The notes below the pieces were generated by a model that saw nothing but the letters and a program-made list of their open reading frames with translations, had not been told where the DNA came from and ran no database searches. A program made the translations under genes and the position numbers. This document shows, in pieces, positions 28,989 through 37,596 of a stretch of 64,000 bases of DNA (position 1 is its first letter; each line of letters opens with the position of its first letter). The stretch comes from Streptomyces albus subsp. albus (GTDB taxonomy: Bacteria > Actinomycetota > Actinomycetes > Streptomycetales > Streptomycetaceae): NCBI RefSeq assembly GCF_000725885.1, contig NZ_JODR01000010.1, positions 124,001 through 188,000 on the forward strand, given 5' to 3'.

Positions 28989-30320
28989 ATGCGGGGAGTG
29001 GTGTGCGTCTCCGGCGCGGGGACGGAGATCGGCAAGACGGTGACCACCGCGGCGGTGGCGGCGTGCGCGGTGGGCGCGGGACGGTCGGTCGCCGTCCTCA
29101 AACCCGCCCAGACGGGCCTGGCCCCCGGGGAGCCCGGCGACGTGGCCGAGGTCCGGCGTCTGGCCGGCGAGGACCGGGTCACCGGCGCCGAACTGGTGCG
29201 GTATCCCGACCCGTTGGCGCCGGAGACCGCCGCCCGGCGGGCCGGACTGCCGTATCCCTCGGTGCACCGGATCGTGGAGGAGGCGGAGAAGCTGGCCGCC
29301 TCGCACGACCTGGTGCTGGTGGAGGGCGCGGGCGGACTGCTGGTGCGGTTCGACGCCGAGGGCGCCGGACTGGCGGACGTGGCACGGCTGCTGGCCGCGC
29401 CGGTGCTGGTCGTCGTCCAGGCCGGGCTGGGCACGTTGAACACGGCGGCACTGACGGCCGAGGCACTGCGGGCACGGCGCGTCGAGTGCGCGGGCATGGT
29501 GATCGGCAGCATGCCCGCCGCACCGGGACTCGCGGAGCGCTGCAACGTCACGGACCTGCCACGGTGCACCGGGTTGCCGCTTCAGGGCGCCGTCCCCGAG
29601 GGCGCGGGATCGCTGGAGCTGGCCGCGTTCCGCCGGCAGGCCCCCACCTGGCTGACCCCGGCACTGGGCGGCGCAGCCGCTCCCCGTCCTGACGCCCCCG
29701 CCGGGCCCTGCCCGCCCCCACCACGTGAGGGCACGGCACGGGGCCCGGCGGCCATCCGGGACGCGGGGCCCGTTCTCGGACCACGGGTCGCAGAACCTCG
29801 GCCCGCAAAGCCCGGACTCCCGCCACCCGGGTCACAGGCGCCCGGCCCGCAGAGCACCCGATCCCCGAGACCCGGGACACCGGCCCCCGGCGGGCAGGTC
29901 GCAGGCTGCCGGCCCGCAGGGCACAGGTTCCCGCCAGGCACGGCACAGGGCCCAAGCCCCGTACGGCACAGAGCTAAGGCGCGCCGTGAGGTGCGGGCGC
30001 GCCAGCCGACGGGTCGGGCCGCCGGCGGTGAACAAGCGGACGAATACGGCCGAAGCCGTCGCCCCGGGGGCGGCGGCTGCCTAGGATGCGAGGCGCTGCG
30101 TCCGTGCGCCGCCGACGGGCGGCTTCCCGGAAAGGTCCGACCATGCCCGGTCCCGTGCGTCCCTTCCGTTTCGGCGTCAACATGCTCGACTTCGGCTCCG
30201 GTCCGCAGTTCCGGCAACGCTGCCGCCGGGCGGAGGAGCAGGGTTACGACATCATCCACGTGCCCGACCATCTGGGCATGTGCGCCCCCTTTCCCGCACT
30301 GGTGGCCGCAGCGGAGGTGA
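28989..30320 (+). CDS. bioD: Dethiobiotin synthetase with long read-through tail
   Basis: Residues 1 to about 228 are a normal BioD: P-loop GTEIGKTVTT, the Lys in VLKPAQTG, VEGAGGLLVRF and the GCN..LP region to APTWLTPALGG. It carboxylates diaminopelargonate in an ATP-dependent ring closure. After the usual end (near 29673) the frame has no stop until 30320, adding about 215 Pro/Arg/Gly/Ser-rich residues and overlapping the next gene by 178 nt. Either the stop was lost by a small indel or the tail is made. A TGA in another frame lies at 29690. ATG 28989 has GAGGAG 5 nt upstream. Confidence 0.75.
   Translation: MRGVVCVSGAGTEIGKTVTTAAVAACAVGAGRSVAVLKPAQTGLAPGEPGDVAEVRRLAGEDRVTGAELVRYPDPLAPETAARRAGLPYPSVHRIVEEAEKLAASHDLVLVEGAGGLLVRFDAEGAGLADVARLLAAPVLVVVQAGLGTLNTAALTAEALRARRVECAGMVIGSMPAAPGLAERCNVTDLPRCTGLPLQGAVPEGAGSLELAAFRRQAPTWLTPALGGAAAPRPDAPAGPCPPPPREGTARGPAAIRDAGPVLGPRVAEPRPAKPGLPPPGSQAPGPQSTRSPRPGTPAPGGQVAGCRPAGHRFPPGTAQGPSPVRHRAKARREVRARQPTGRAAGGEQADEYGRSRRPGGGGCLGCEALRPCAADGRLPGKVRPCPVPCVPSVSASTCSTSAPVRSSGNAAAGRRSRVTTSSTCPTIWACAPPFPHWWPQRR
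29978..30003 (+). terminator. Hairpin after the bio genes
   Basis: Two copies of the self-complementary GGCGCGCC (29978-29985 and 29996-30003) with a 10-nt loop, lying between the expected end of bioD and the next gene. It fits a terminator placed after an original bioD stop. Confidence 0.5.
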
Positions 30321-31039
30321 CCGAGCGGCCGAGGCTGGGCACCTTCGTGCTGAACGCGGGGTTCTGGAACCCGGCGCTGCTGGCCCGCGAGACGGCGACG
30401 CTGGACCAGCTCTCGGGCGGCCGGTTCGAGCTGGGGCTGGGTGCCGGATATGTGAAGGCCGAGCACGACGCGGCCGGGCTGCCGTTCGCCTCGCCGGGCG
30501 GCCGAGTGGACCATCTGGAGCAGGTCGTCGCCGAGGTGACACGGCTGCTGGCCGACCCCGGGCACACGCCCCGCCCGGTGCAGGAGCCGCTGCCGCTGCT
30601 GATCGGCGGCAACGGCGACCGGGTGCTGCGGCTGGCGGCGCGTACCGCCGCGGTGGTCGCGTTCACCGGCGCACAGCAGGCACCGGGGCAGCCGGAGGGC
30701 GCCATGCGGCTGATCACCCCGGCGGAGCTGGAGCAGCGCACGGCCGCGCTGGGGGCCTTCGCCGAGGGCCGCGCCGAGCCTCCGGAGCTGAACTTCCTCG
30801 TCCAGCGGGTCGTCTCCGCCACCGGCCTCCGCGCCGCGCTGGAGGAGCTGCGCCCGTACGGGCCGGCGATGAGCAACGAGGAGCTGCTGGAGCACCCGGC
30901 GCTGCTCGCGGGTACCCCGCGGCAGATGGCCGAGCGGCTCCGCGCGCACCGGGAGCGCTTCGGCCTGTCGTACTTCACCGTCATGGACTCCGCCATGGAC
31001 GACTTCGCCCCGGTGATCGAGGAACTGCACGGCGGCTGA
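30143..31039 (+). CDS. LLM class F420-dependent oxidoreductase
   Basis: 298 residues, bacterial luciferase-like TIM barrel. FRFGVNMLDFG start, the TLDQLSGGRFELGLGAGYVKAEHDA block and PLLIGGNGDRVLRLAA are the F420-type LLM signatures. Substrate is unknown. ATG 30143 follows GGAAAGG by 7 nt; TAGGAT at 30082-30087 is a possible -10 box. Its first 178 nt overlap the extended bioD frame. Confidence 0.88.
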   Translation: MPGPVRPFRFGVNMLDFGSGPQFRQRCRRAEEQGYDIIHVPDHLGMCAPFPALVAAAEVTERPRLGTFVLNAGFWNPALLARETATLDQLSGGRFELGLGAGYVKAEHDAAGLPFASPGGRVDHLEQVVAEVTRLLADPGHTPRPVQEPLPLLIGGNGDRVLRLAARTAAVVAFTGAQQAPGQPEGAMRLITPAELEQRTAALGAFAEGRAEPPELNFLVQRVVSATGLRAALEELRPYGPAMSNEELLEHPALLAGTPRQMAERLRAHRERFGLSYFTVMDSAMDDFAPVIEELHGG

Positions 31040-31109
31040 GCCGCCCGGTGCGTCCCACCAGGCGGAAAAGCGTCGCACGGCGGCCGGTGCGGGTGCTGGG
31101 ATGCTCCGC

Positions 31110-31559
31110 ATGGACGAGGATCTTGGAAACCGCGCGGACGGCCTGCGTATCCGTCCGGCGGACGAGCGGGACATCGACCGGGTGCTGGCCTTCTGGCGGG
31201 AGGCCGCCGAGGGCACCAGCGTCAGCGACGACGGGGCGGGCGTGGCCGCGCTGCTCGCCCGGGATCCCGAGGCCCTGCTGCTGGCCGAGCGGGACGGTGT
31301 GCTGGTGGGCACCGTGATCGCGGGCTGGGACGGGTGGCGCTGCTCCCTCTACCGGCTGGCCGTGCTGCCCTCTCACCGGCGCCGCGGCGTCTCCCGGGCG
31401 CTGCTGGCCGCCGCCGAGCGGCGCTTCACCGCGCTGGGCGGGCGGCGCGGGGACGCCATGGTGTTGGACGCGAACGAGCGGGCACACCGTGCCTGGGAGG
31501 CCGCCGGTTACGCTCCGCAGCCGGAGTGGAGCCGCTGGGTCAAGTCCCTCACCGGCTGA
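31110..31559 (+). CDS. GNAT family N-acetyltransferase
   Basis: 149 residues. Acetyl-CoA motif A is LYRLAVLPSHRRRGVSRALLAAAE, with the later NERAHRAWEAAGY motif B. Acceptor unknown. ATG 31110 is preceded by TGGGAT at 7 nt and no ribosome binding site, so likely leaderless; the alternative ATG 31101 lies inside that box. Confidence 0.87.
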   Translation: MDEDLGNRADGLRIRPADERDIDRVLAFWREAAEGTSVSDDGAGVAALLARDPEALLLAERDGVLVGTVIAGWDGWRCSLYRLAVLPSHRRRGVSRALLAAAERRFTALGGRRGDAMVLDANERAHRAWEAAGYAPQPEWSRWVKSLTG

Positions 31560-31632
31560 GCGGGAGGGCGCCCGGCACCGCACGGCGACGGGAACCGGAC
31601 GGACCACCTGCCCGTTTACGATGGACAGCCCC

Positions 31633-31660
31633 GCCGGACCTGCATGCCAGCAGGTCCGGC
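31633..31660 (+). terminator. Perfect 11-bp hairpin before the CBS-protein operon
   Basis: GCCGGACCTGC (31633-31643) and its complement (31650-31660) with loop ATGCCA. It probably ends the acetyltransferase transcript; no T run follows. Confidence 0.65.
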
Positions 31661-31709
31661 GCAGTCATCACAATCGAAAGGTGTGAGCGTCCGCCCATGG
31701 GCGACCCTC

Positions 31710-31809
31710 CTAGTAGCGTCCCCCGGACCCGGTCCGGGCGGTGCCCTGAACGACACCGCGCGCCCCAGCGCCCCCTGGCCCAGCATGGGAGGGAGGTGAA
31801 GGAGCGTTG
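31710..31809 (+). promoter_or_regulatory. Structured leader of the CNNM/CBS operon
   Basis: TAGCGT (31713-31718) is a likely -10 box, giving a leader of about 85 nt. It holds CCCGGAC-CCG-GTCCGGG and GCGGTG-N10-CACCGC hairpins and a strong GGGAGGGAGGTGAAGGAG ribosome binding site before ATG 31810. CNNM/CorC proteins are linked to magnesium, so an ion-responsive leader is possible, but it matches no riboswitch I recognise. Confidence 0.4.
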
Positions 31810-33174
31810 ATGGAAGTCCTTCTGCTGCTCGTGGCGCTGCTGCTGGCTCTCGCCTGTGGTGGGTTCGTCGCGGCGGAGTTCTCCCTCACGACGGTCGAGC
31901 GCAGCGAACTGGAGCGCGCGGAGCAGCGTGGCGACCGGGGCGCGAAGAGCGCGCTGGCGGCTGTCCGCTCCCTCACCTTCCAGCTCTCGGGTGCGCAGCT
32001 GGGCATCACCGTCACCAATCTGGTGGTCGGCATGCTGTCCGAGCCGTCCATCGCGGCGCTGATCTCCGGGCCGCTGCGTTCGATGGGCCTTCCGCCCTCG
32101 GCCGCCTCCTCCGCCGCGCTCGTCCTCGGTACGGCGCTGTCCACGGTCGTTCTGATGGTGGTCGGCGAGCTGGTGCCGAAGAACTGGGCGATCTCCAAGC
32201 CGCTGCCGGTGGCCAAGGCGGTGGCCACGCCCCAGCGGGTGTTCTCCGCCGCCTTCCGCCCCTTGATCCGGCATCTGAACAACACCGCCAACCGCATCCT
32301 GCGCCGGATGGGTCTGGAGCCCACCGAGGAGCTGGCCTCGGCCCGCTCGCCGAAGGAGCTGGTGGCCCTGGCGCGGCACTCCGCGAAGGAGGGCGCGCTG
32401 GAGGAGGACACGGCGGACCTGTTCGTGCGCACCCTGCACCTGGCCGAGCTGACGGCGGAGAACGTGATGACGCCGCGGGTGCAGGTCACCTCGCTGGAGG
32501 TGCAGGCGACCGCGGAGGACGTGGCCAACGCCACGCGCGCCACCGGCCTGTCCCGTTTCCCCGTGTACCGGGGCAATCTCGACACCGTTGTGGGCATCGT
32601 CCGGATCAAGGACGTCCTGGCGATCCCCGCGGAGGAACGGCGGCTGCGCCCGGTGACGGAGCTGATGCGCGAGGCCCTGCTGGTGCCCGAGTCGCTGACG
32701 GTCGACCGGCTGCTGGACCAGCTGTCCGGCGGCGACCGCAGCATCGCCGTCGTCATCGACGAGTACGGCGGCACGGCCGGTGTCGTCACGCTGGAGGACA
32801 TCATCGAGGAGGTCGTCGGCGAGGTCCGCGACGAACACGACCCGCTGGAGACGCCCGACCTGGCCGCCGTCGGCGAGGACGCCGAGGGCCGGCGTGTCTA
32901 CGACGCGGACGGCGCCGCCCGTACCGACCAGCTGGAGGCCATCGGACTGCGCGCCCCGGAGGGCCCCTACGAGACGCTGGCCGGCCTCATCGCCACCGAG
33001 CTGGGTCGCATCCCCGCCACCGGTGACACGGTGACGGTCGCCGGGTGGCACATCGAGGTCACCGACGCGACCGGGCGGCGCGCCGCCCAGCTCCGGCTGA
33101 CCGGCCCGCCGCCGGGCGACGACCCGGACCGGGCCGAGGCCGCGGACGACGAGTGGACGGAGGCACGGCGATGA
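31810..33174 (+). CDS. CNNM/CorC (hemolysin) family protein with CBS and CorC_HlyC domains
   Basis: 454 residues. DUF21 membrane domain (1-190, with LTFQLSGAQLGITVTNLVVG and GELVPKNWAIS), a CBS pair (about 215-330, NVMTPRVQV and VVIDEYGGTAGVVTLEDIIEE) and a C-terminal CorC_HlyC domain (345-425). Members move or sense Mg2+ (or Co2+) across the membrane. ATG 31810 has a strong ribosome binding site. The next gene encodes a shorter paralogue with ATGA overlap; the two may form a heteromer. Confidence 0.92.
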   Translation: MEVLLLLVALLLALACGGFVAAEFSLTTVERSELERAEQRGDRGAKSALAAVRSLTFQLSGAQLGITVTNLVVGMLSEPSIAALISGPLRSMGLPPSAASSAALVLGTALSTVVLMVVGELVPKNWAISKPLPVAKAVATPQRVFSAAFRPLIRHLNNTANRILRRMGLEPTEELASARSPKELVALARHSAKEGALEEDTADLFVRTLHLAELTAENVMTPRVQVTSLEVQATAEDVANATRATGLSRFPVYRGNLDTVVGIVRIKDVLAIPAEERRLRPVTELMREALLVPESLTVDRLLDQLSGGDRSIAVVIDEYGGTAGVVTLEDIIEEVVGEVRDEHDPLETPDLAAVGEDAEGRRVYDADGAARTDQLEAIGLRAPEGPYETLAGLIATELGRIPATGDTVTVAGWHIEVTDATGRRAAQLRLTGPPPGDDPDRAEAADDEWTEARR

Positions 33175-34181
33175 CCTTCGTGCAACTCTTCATCGGGCTG
33201 CTGACCCTGGTGGTGAACGCCTTCTTCGTCGGCGCCGAGTTCGCGATGATCTCCGTGCGCCGGGCGCAGATCGAGCCGCTGGCCGACGACGGTGACAAGC
33301 GGGCCCGCAAGGTGCTGTGGGGCCTGGAGCACGTGGCGCAGATGCTGGCCGCGGCCCAGCTCGGCATCACCCTGTGCACCCTGGTGCTGGGCGTGGTCGC
33401 CGAGCCGGCCATCGCGCACCTGCTGGAGCCGGTCTTCCACGCGGTGGGGGCACCGGACGGGGTGGCGCACGGCATCTCCTTCGTGATCGCCCTCGCGCTG
33501 GCGACGTATCTGCACATGCTGCTGGGCGAGATGGTGCCGAAGAACATCGCGCTGGCCGGTCCGGAGCGGGCCGCCCTGGCGCTGGGGCCGCCGCTGGTGG
33601 CGCTCTCCCGGGCGCTGCGGCCGGTGATCTTCGCGGTGAACTCGTTCGCGAACGGGCTGCTGAAGCTCATCCGGGTGGAGCCCAAGAGCGAGGTGGAGGC
33701 GGCGTTCTCCAACGACGACCTGGCCCAGATGGTCGCCGACTCCAGTGAGGCCGGACTGCTGGACGACCGCTCCACCGAGCGGCTGCGCGACGCCCTGGAG
33801 CTGGGCCGGCGCCCCGTGGGCGAGGTGGCGCAGCCGCTGCCGAAGGTGGTGGCCGCGGGCCGCGGCATCACCCCGGAGGGGCTGGAGCGGCTGTCGGCCG
33901 AGTCCGGGTTCTCCCGTTTCCCCGTCGTGGACGACGACGGCCGGGTGCTGGGGTATCTGCACGTCAAGGACGCGCTGGACGCCTCTCCCCGCCAGGCGCC
34001 GTTCCCGTTGACCGCGATGCGGCCCATCGCCCGGGTGCGGGCGTCGATGCCGCTGGACGACGTGCTGGGCGCGATGCGTTCCAGCGGCACCCATCTGGCG
34101 GCCGTCACGGGCGCCGACGGGCGGGCCCGCGGCGTGGTGACCATGGAGGACGTGCTGCGGGAGCTGGTCGGCCGGACGTGA
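33171..34181 (+). CDS. CNNM/CorC family protein, no C-terminal CorC_HlyC domain
   Basis: 336 residues. DUF21 domain with MLAAAQLGITLCTLVLG and GEMVPKNIALAG, then a CBS pair (SRFPVVDDDGRVLGYLHVKDAL and GVVTMEDVLRELVG) and nothing after it. It is translationally coupled to the longer paralogue (ATGA at 33171-33174), a pairing conserved in actinomycetes. Probably works with that protein in divalent cation transport. Confidence 0.92.
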   Translation: MTFVQLFIGLLTLVVNAFFVGAEFAMISVRRAQIEPLADDGDKRARKVLWGLEHVAQMLAAAQLGITLCTLVLGVVAEPAIAHLLEPVFHAVGAPDGVAHGISFVIALALATYLHMLLGEMVPKNIALAGPERAALALGPPLVALSRALRPVIFAVNSFANGLLKLIRVEPKSEVEAAFSNDDLAQMVADSSEAGLLDDRSTERLRDALELGRRPVGEVAQPLPKVVAAGRGITPEGLERLSAESGFSRFPVVDDDGRVLGYLHVKDALDASPRQAPFPLTAMRPIARVRASMPLDDVLGAMRSSGTHLAAVTGADGRARGVVTMEDVLRELVGRT

Positions 34182-34222
34182 CCGCACCGCCGGTGCCCCC
34201 GCGCGGGGCCCGGCGGAGATAA

Positions 34223-34262
34223 CCGTTGCCCCGAGCCGCAAAGTCGTTGCTCGGGGCAACGG
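34223..34262. promoter_or_regulatory. 13-nt-arm inverted repeat at the SGNH hydrolase promoter
   Basis: CCGTTGCCCCGAG (34223-34235) and CTCGGGGCAACGG (34250-34262) are perfect arms with a 14-nt loop. GTTGC occurs again at 34246-34250, making a nested GTTGC-TCGGG-GCAAC. The right arm ends 2 nt before the TACCAT box (34265-34270). It can be a terminator for the CBS operon, an operator for the hydrolase gene, or both. Confidence 0.65.
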
Positions 34263-34278
34263 GCTACCATGGGCCGCC

Positions 34279-35097
34279 GTGACCAGTGCAGCTCCCCACA
34301 CTCCCGCCTCCGCCGGACAACCCCCCGCCGCCTTCCGTTCGTTCGTGGCGCTGGGCGACTCGTTCACCGAGGGCATGTCCGACCAGCTGCCCGACGGCAG
34401 CTACCGCGGCTGGGCGGATCTGCTGGCCGTCAGGCTCGCGGCACGCGAGCCGGAGTTCCGGTACGCCAACCTCGCGGTGCGCGGCAAGCTCATCGGACAG
34501 ATCGCCGCGGACCAGATCGCCCCCGCGGCGGCGATGCGGCCCGATCTGGTCACACTCGTCGGCGGTCTCAACGACGTGCTGCGCCCCGGCTGCGACGTCG
34601 CACGGGTGTGCGCCCTGCTGGAGGAGTCGGTGGCCGCCCTCGCCCCCGCCTGCGGCACGCTCGTCCTGATGCGCAGCCCCGGGCGCCGCGGTCCCGTGCT
34701 GGAGCGGTACCGGCCCCGCATGGAACAGCTCTTCTCCTTCATCGACCAGCTCGCAGCCCGCTACGGGGCCCTGGTGGTGGACCTCTTCTCCTCCCCCGCG
34801 CTGGGCGACCCCAGGATGTGGGCCGACGACCGGCTGCACCTGACCGCCGAAGGGCACCGCCGGGTCGCCGAGGCCGTCTGGCAGCGCCTCGGCCTGCCCG
34901 CGGAGACGGACTGGAACACCCCGCTGCCGCCCGCCGCGCCCCCTTCCTGGCCGGCCCGCCGCGCCGCGGACCTGCGTTTCACCCGCGTCCACCTGCTGCC
35001 GTGGATAGGGCGCCGGCTGACCGGCCGCTCCTCCGGCGACGGCCGCGCCCCCAAACGGCCCGAGCTGGCCCCGCTGGCCTGCGGCGACACCCCCTAG
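34279..35097 (+). CDS. SGNH/GDSL hydrolase
   Basis: 272 residues. Block I GDSFTEG has the nucleophile Ser28, block III GGLND the oxyanion Asn, and block V DDRLHLTAEGH the Asp/His pair. No signal peptide, so a cytoplasmic esterase or acyl hydrolase. After about 215 the C-terminus is basic and Pro-rich. GTG 34279 is 8 nt after TACCAT and has no ribosome binding site, so it is likely leaderless. Confidence 0.9.
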   Translation: MTSAAPHTPASAGQPPAAFRSFVALGDSFTEGMSDQLPDGSYRGWADLLAVRLAAREPEFRYANLAVRGKLIGQIAADQIAPAAAMRPDLVTLVGGLNDVLRPGCDVARVCALLEESVAALAPACGTLVLMRSPGRRGPVLERYRPRMEQLFSFIDQLAARYGALVVDLFSSPALGDPRMWADDRLHLTAEGHRRVAEAVWQRLGLPAETDWNTPLPPAAPPSWPARRAADLRFTRVHLLPWIGRRLTGRSSGDGRAPKRPELAPLACGDTP

Positions 35098-35121
35098 GGC
35101 AGCCCCGTAGACTCGGTGGGC

Positions 35122-36552
35122 GTGAGTGACAAGCCGCGCATCCCGAACGTCCTGGCGTCCCGCTACGCCTCACCCGAGCTGGTCCGTATCTGGTCCCCCA
35201 CCTCCAAGATCGTGCTGGAGCGGCGGCTGTGGCTCGCCGTGCTCAAGGCCCAGAAGGACCTGGGCATCGCCGTGCCCGACGAAGCACTGGCCGACTACGA
35301 GCAGGCCGTCGAGAAGGTGGACCTCGCCTCGATCGCGGAACGCGAGAAGGTCACCCGGCACGATGTGAAGGCCCGCATCGAGGAGTTCAACGCCCTCGCC
35401 GGGCACGAGCACGTCCACAAGGGCATGACCTCGCGCGACCTGACCGAGAACGTCGAACAGCTCCAGATCCGCCTCTCCCTGGAACTGGTACGCGACCGTA
35501 CGGTGGCGCTGCTGCACCGGCTGGGCACCCTGGCGGGCGAGCACGCGGCCCTGGTGATGGCGGGACGCTCCCACAACGTCGCGGCGCAGGCCACCACCCT
35601 CGGCAAGCGGTTCGCCACCGGCGCGGACGAACTGCTGGTCGCCTTCGAGCGGCTGGAGGAACTGCTGCGCCGCTACCCGCTGCGCGGCATCAAGGGTCCG
35701 GTCGGCACCGCCCAGGACATGCTCGACCTGCTCGGCGGCGACGAGGAGAAGCTGACCGACCTGGAGCGCAGGATCGCCGAGCACCTCGGCTTCGGCCGCG
35801 TCCTCACCTCCGTCGGCCAGGTCTACCCGCGCTCCATGGACCACGAGGTGGTCAGCACTCTGGTGCAGCTCGCCGCCGCCCCCTCGTCACTCGCCAAGAC
35901 GATCCGTCTGATGGCCGGGCAGGAACTGGTCACCGAGGGCTTCAAGGAGGGCCAGGTCGGCTCCTCCGCGATGCCGCACAAGATGAACACCCGTTCCTGC
36001 GAGCGCGTCAACGGCCTGATGGTGATCCTGCGCGGCTTCGCCTCCATGGCCGGCGAGCTGGCGGGCGACCAGTGGAACGAGGGCGACGTGTCCTGCTCCG
36101 TGGTGCGTCGCGTGGCACTGCCGGACGCCTTCTTCGCGTTCGACGGGATGGTGGAGACGTTCCTGACGGTGCTCGACGAGTTCGGCGCGTTCCCCGCCGT
36201 CGTCGCCCGCGAGCTGGACCGCTACCTGCCGTTCCTGGCGACGACCAAGGTGCTGATGGCGGCCGTACGGGCCGGCGTCGGCCGGGAGGTCGCGCACGAG
36301 GTCATCAAGGAGCACGCGGTGGCCTCCGCGCTGGCGCTGCGCGAGGGCGCCGAACGCAACGAACTGCTCGACCGGCTGGCCGCCGACGTGCGCATCCCGC
36401 TGGACCGCGCCGCCCTGGACGAGCTGATGGCCGACCGGCTCTCCTTCACCGGGGCCGCCGCGGCCCAGACCGCCGAGGTCGTCAGCCGTGTGCAGGAGGT
36501 GGCCGAGCTCCACCCGGAGGCCGCCGCCTACCGGCCGGGGGCGATCCTCTGA
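35122..36552 (+). CDS. purB: Adenylosuccinate lyase
   Basis: 476 residues. Fumarase/aspartase superfamily with the signature GSSAMPHKMN near 280, TSRDLTENVEQ and GRSHNVAAQATTLGKR. Makes AMP from adenylosuccinate and acts on SAICAR in purine synthesis. TAGACT (35108-35113) lies 8 nt before GTG 35122, which fits a leaderless message; an earlier in-frame GTG (35116) would be too near the -10 box. Followed directly by a glycosylase gene. Confidence 0.95.
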   Translation: MSDKPRIPNVLASRYASPELVRIWSPTSKIVLERRLWLAVLKAQKDLGIAVPDEALADYEQAVEKVDLASIAEREKVTRHDVKARIEEFNALAGHEHVHKGMTSRDLTENVEQLQIRLSLELVRDRTVALLHRLGTLAGEHAALVMAGRSHNVAAQATTLGKRFATGADELLVAFERLEELLRRYPLRGIKGPVGTAQDMLDLLGGDEEKLTDLERRIAEHLGFGRVLTSVGQVYPRSMDHEVVSTLVQLAAAPSSLAKTIRLMAGQELVTEGFKEGQVGSSAMPHKMNTRSCERVNGLMVILRGFASMAGELAGDQWNEGDVSCSVVRRVALPDAFFAFDGMVETFLTVLDEFGAFPAVVARELDRYLPFLATTKVLMAAVRAGVGREVAHEVIKEHAVASALALREGAERNELLDRLAADVRIPLDRAALDELMADRLSFTGAAAAQTAEVVSRVQEVAELHPEAAAYRPGAIL

Positions 36553-37103
36553 GTCCCCGCTTCACCAAGGAGGAGCTGGAGGCGGCCCGCGACCGGCTGG
36601 TGCCGGACGTGGCCGCCGAAGGGCTGCGGGTGCTGTTCTGCGGCATCAACCCCGGCCTGGTCTCGGCCGTGACCGGCCACCATTTCGCCCGGCCGGGCAA
36701 CCGGTTCTGGCCGGCGCTGCACGCCTCCGGCTTCACCCCGCGCCGGCTGCGGCCCGAGGAGGAGCACGAGCTGCTGGAGTACGGGCTCGGCATCACCAAT
36801 GTCGTCGCCCGGGCGACGGCGCGGGCCGACGAACTGTCCCGAGCGGAGTTCACCGAGGGCGGCCGGCTGCTGGAGGAGAAGGTCGCCCGGCTGCGTCCCC
36901 ACTGGCTGGCCGTCCTCGGCATCACCGCCTACCGTGCCGCCTTCGACGAGCCCACCGCCAGGATGGGACCGCAGGAACGCCTGGTGGGCGGGGTGCCGGT
37001 GTGGGTGCTGCCCAACCCCAGCGGGCTCAACGCGCACTACACGCCGCCCGCGCTGGCCGAGGAGTTCGCCAAGCTGCGCCTGGCGGCCACTCCCGAGGAC
37101 TGA
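36549..37103 (+). CDS. mug: G/U mismatch-specific DNA glycosylase (Mug family)
   Basis: 184 residues from CTG 36549. The UDG fold begins with VLFCGINPGLVSAVTGHHFARPGNRFWPAL, with the catalytic GINPG loop, and ends with the WVLPNPSGLNAHY loop that wedges into DNA. Removes uracil or thymine mispaired with G. The frame has no ATG or GTG near homology start; CTG 36549 overlaps the purB stop (CTGA) and GGGGGCG lies just upstream. GTG 36600 is the alternative start and would cut 17 residues. Confidence 0.85.
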   Translation: MSPRFTKEELEAARDRLVPDVAAEGLRVLFCGINPGLVSAVTGHHFARPGNRFWPALHASGFTPRRLRPEEEHELLEYGLGITNVVARATARADELSRAEFTEGGRLLEEKVARLRPHWLAVLGITAYRAAFDEPTARMGPQERLVGGVPVWVLPNPSGLNAHYTPPALAEEFAKLRLAATPED

Positions 37104-37179
37104 CTTTCCCGGCGGGAAGGGCCGGCCCTCCTCCGCTTTCCCCCGGCCGGCCTCTCGCACCGCCCCGGCCACCCGCCGC

Positions 37180-37590
37180 CTACGGCGGGGCACACGGCAC
37201 CGGGCGGCCCTTTTCGCCCACCGCCGCCAGGAGTTGCGGCGGGGTCTCGGCGTCGCGGCGGGCCGTGCCCACACCGGCCCAGCGGTCCCGCACCGTCCAG
37301 ACGGCGAGTTCGGCCACCCGCCGGCACAGGGTGCGCTCCGGCTCCGGAAGGGCGAGACCGTCGGCCGCCGCCAGCAGATGCGGGTCCAGGTCCACCGTCC
37401 GCGGCTCGCCCCACTGCTGGGACAGCAGGACCAGCAGCGCCTCGTGGTCGGCGCGGATCTCCTCCGCGGCCTCCAGCACGTCCGCCGGGTCACCGTCGCA
37501 GGGCGGCTCGGCCGTGCGCAGGACGAGGACGCGGGCGCCGGGTCCGCTCAGCAGCCTGCCGAGTTCGGTGAGGTGGTGCGCGAGGTGCAT
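37180..37590 (-). CDS. Unknown protein, 136 aa, with DNA-damage-type promoter
   Basis: Starts at ATG 37590 (MHLAHHLTELGRLL), the point after which the sequence looks like a folded helical protein: GARVLVLRTAEP, VLEAAEEIRADHEALLVLLSQQ, RRVAELAVWTVRDRW. No domain recognised. It is convergent with the Mug glycosylase gene. Upstream, the box TGTCAGTG-N8-TTGACT ends 6 nt before the ATG and closely follows the PafBC consensus, as does the box before sbcD. The product may be induced by DNA damage. Confidence 0.65.
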   Translation of the reverse strand: MHLAHHLTELGRLLSGPGARVLVLRTAEPPCDGDPADVLEAAEEIRADHEALLVLLSQQWGEPRTVDLDPHLLAAADGLALPEPERTLCRRVAELAVWTVRDRWAGVGTARRDAETPPQLLAAVGEKGRPVPCAPP

Positions 37591-37596
37591 GGAGCC

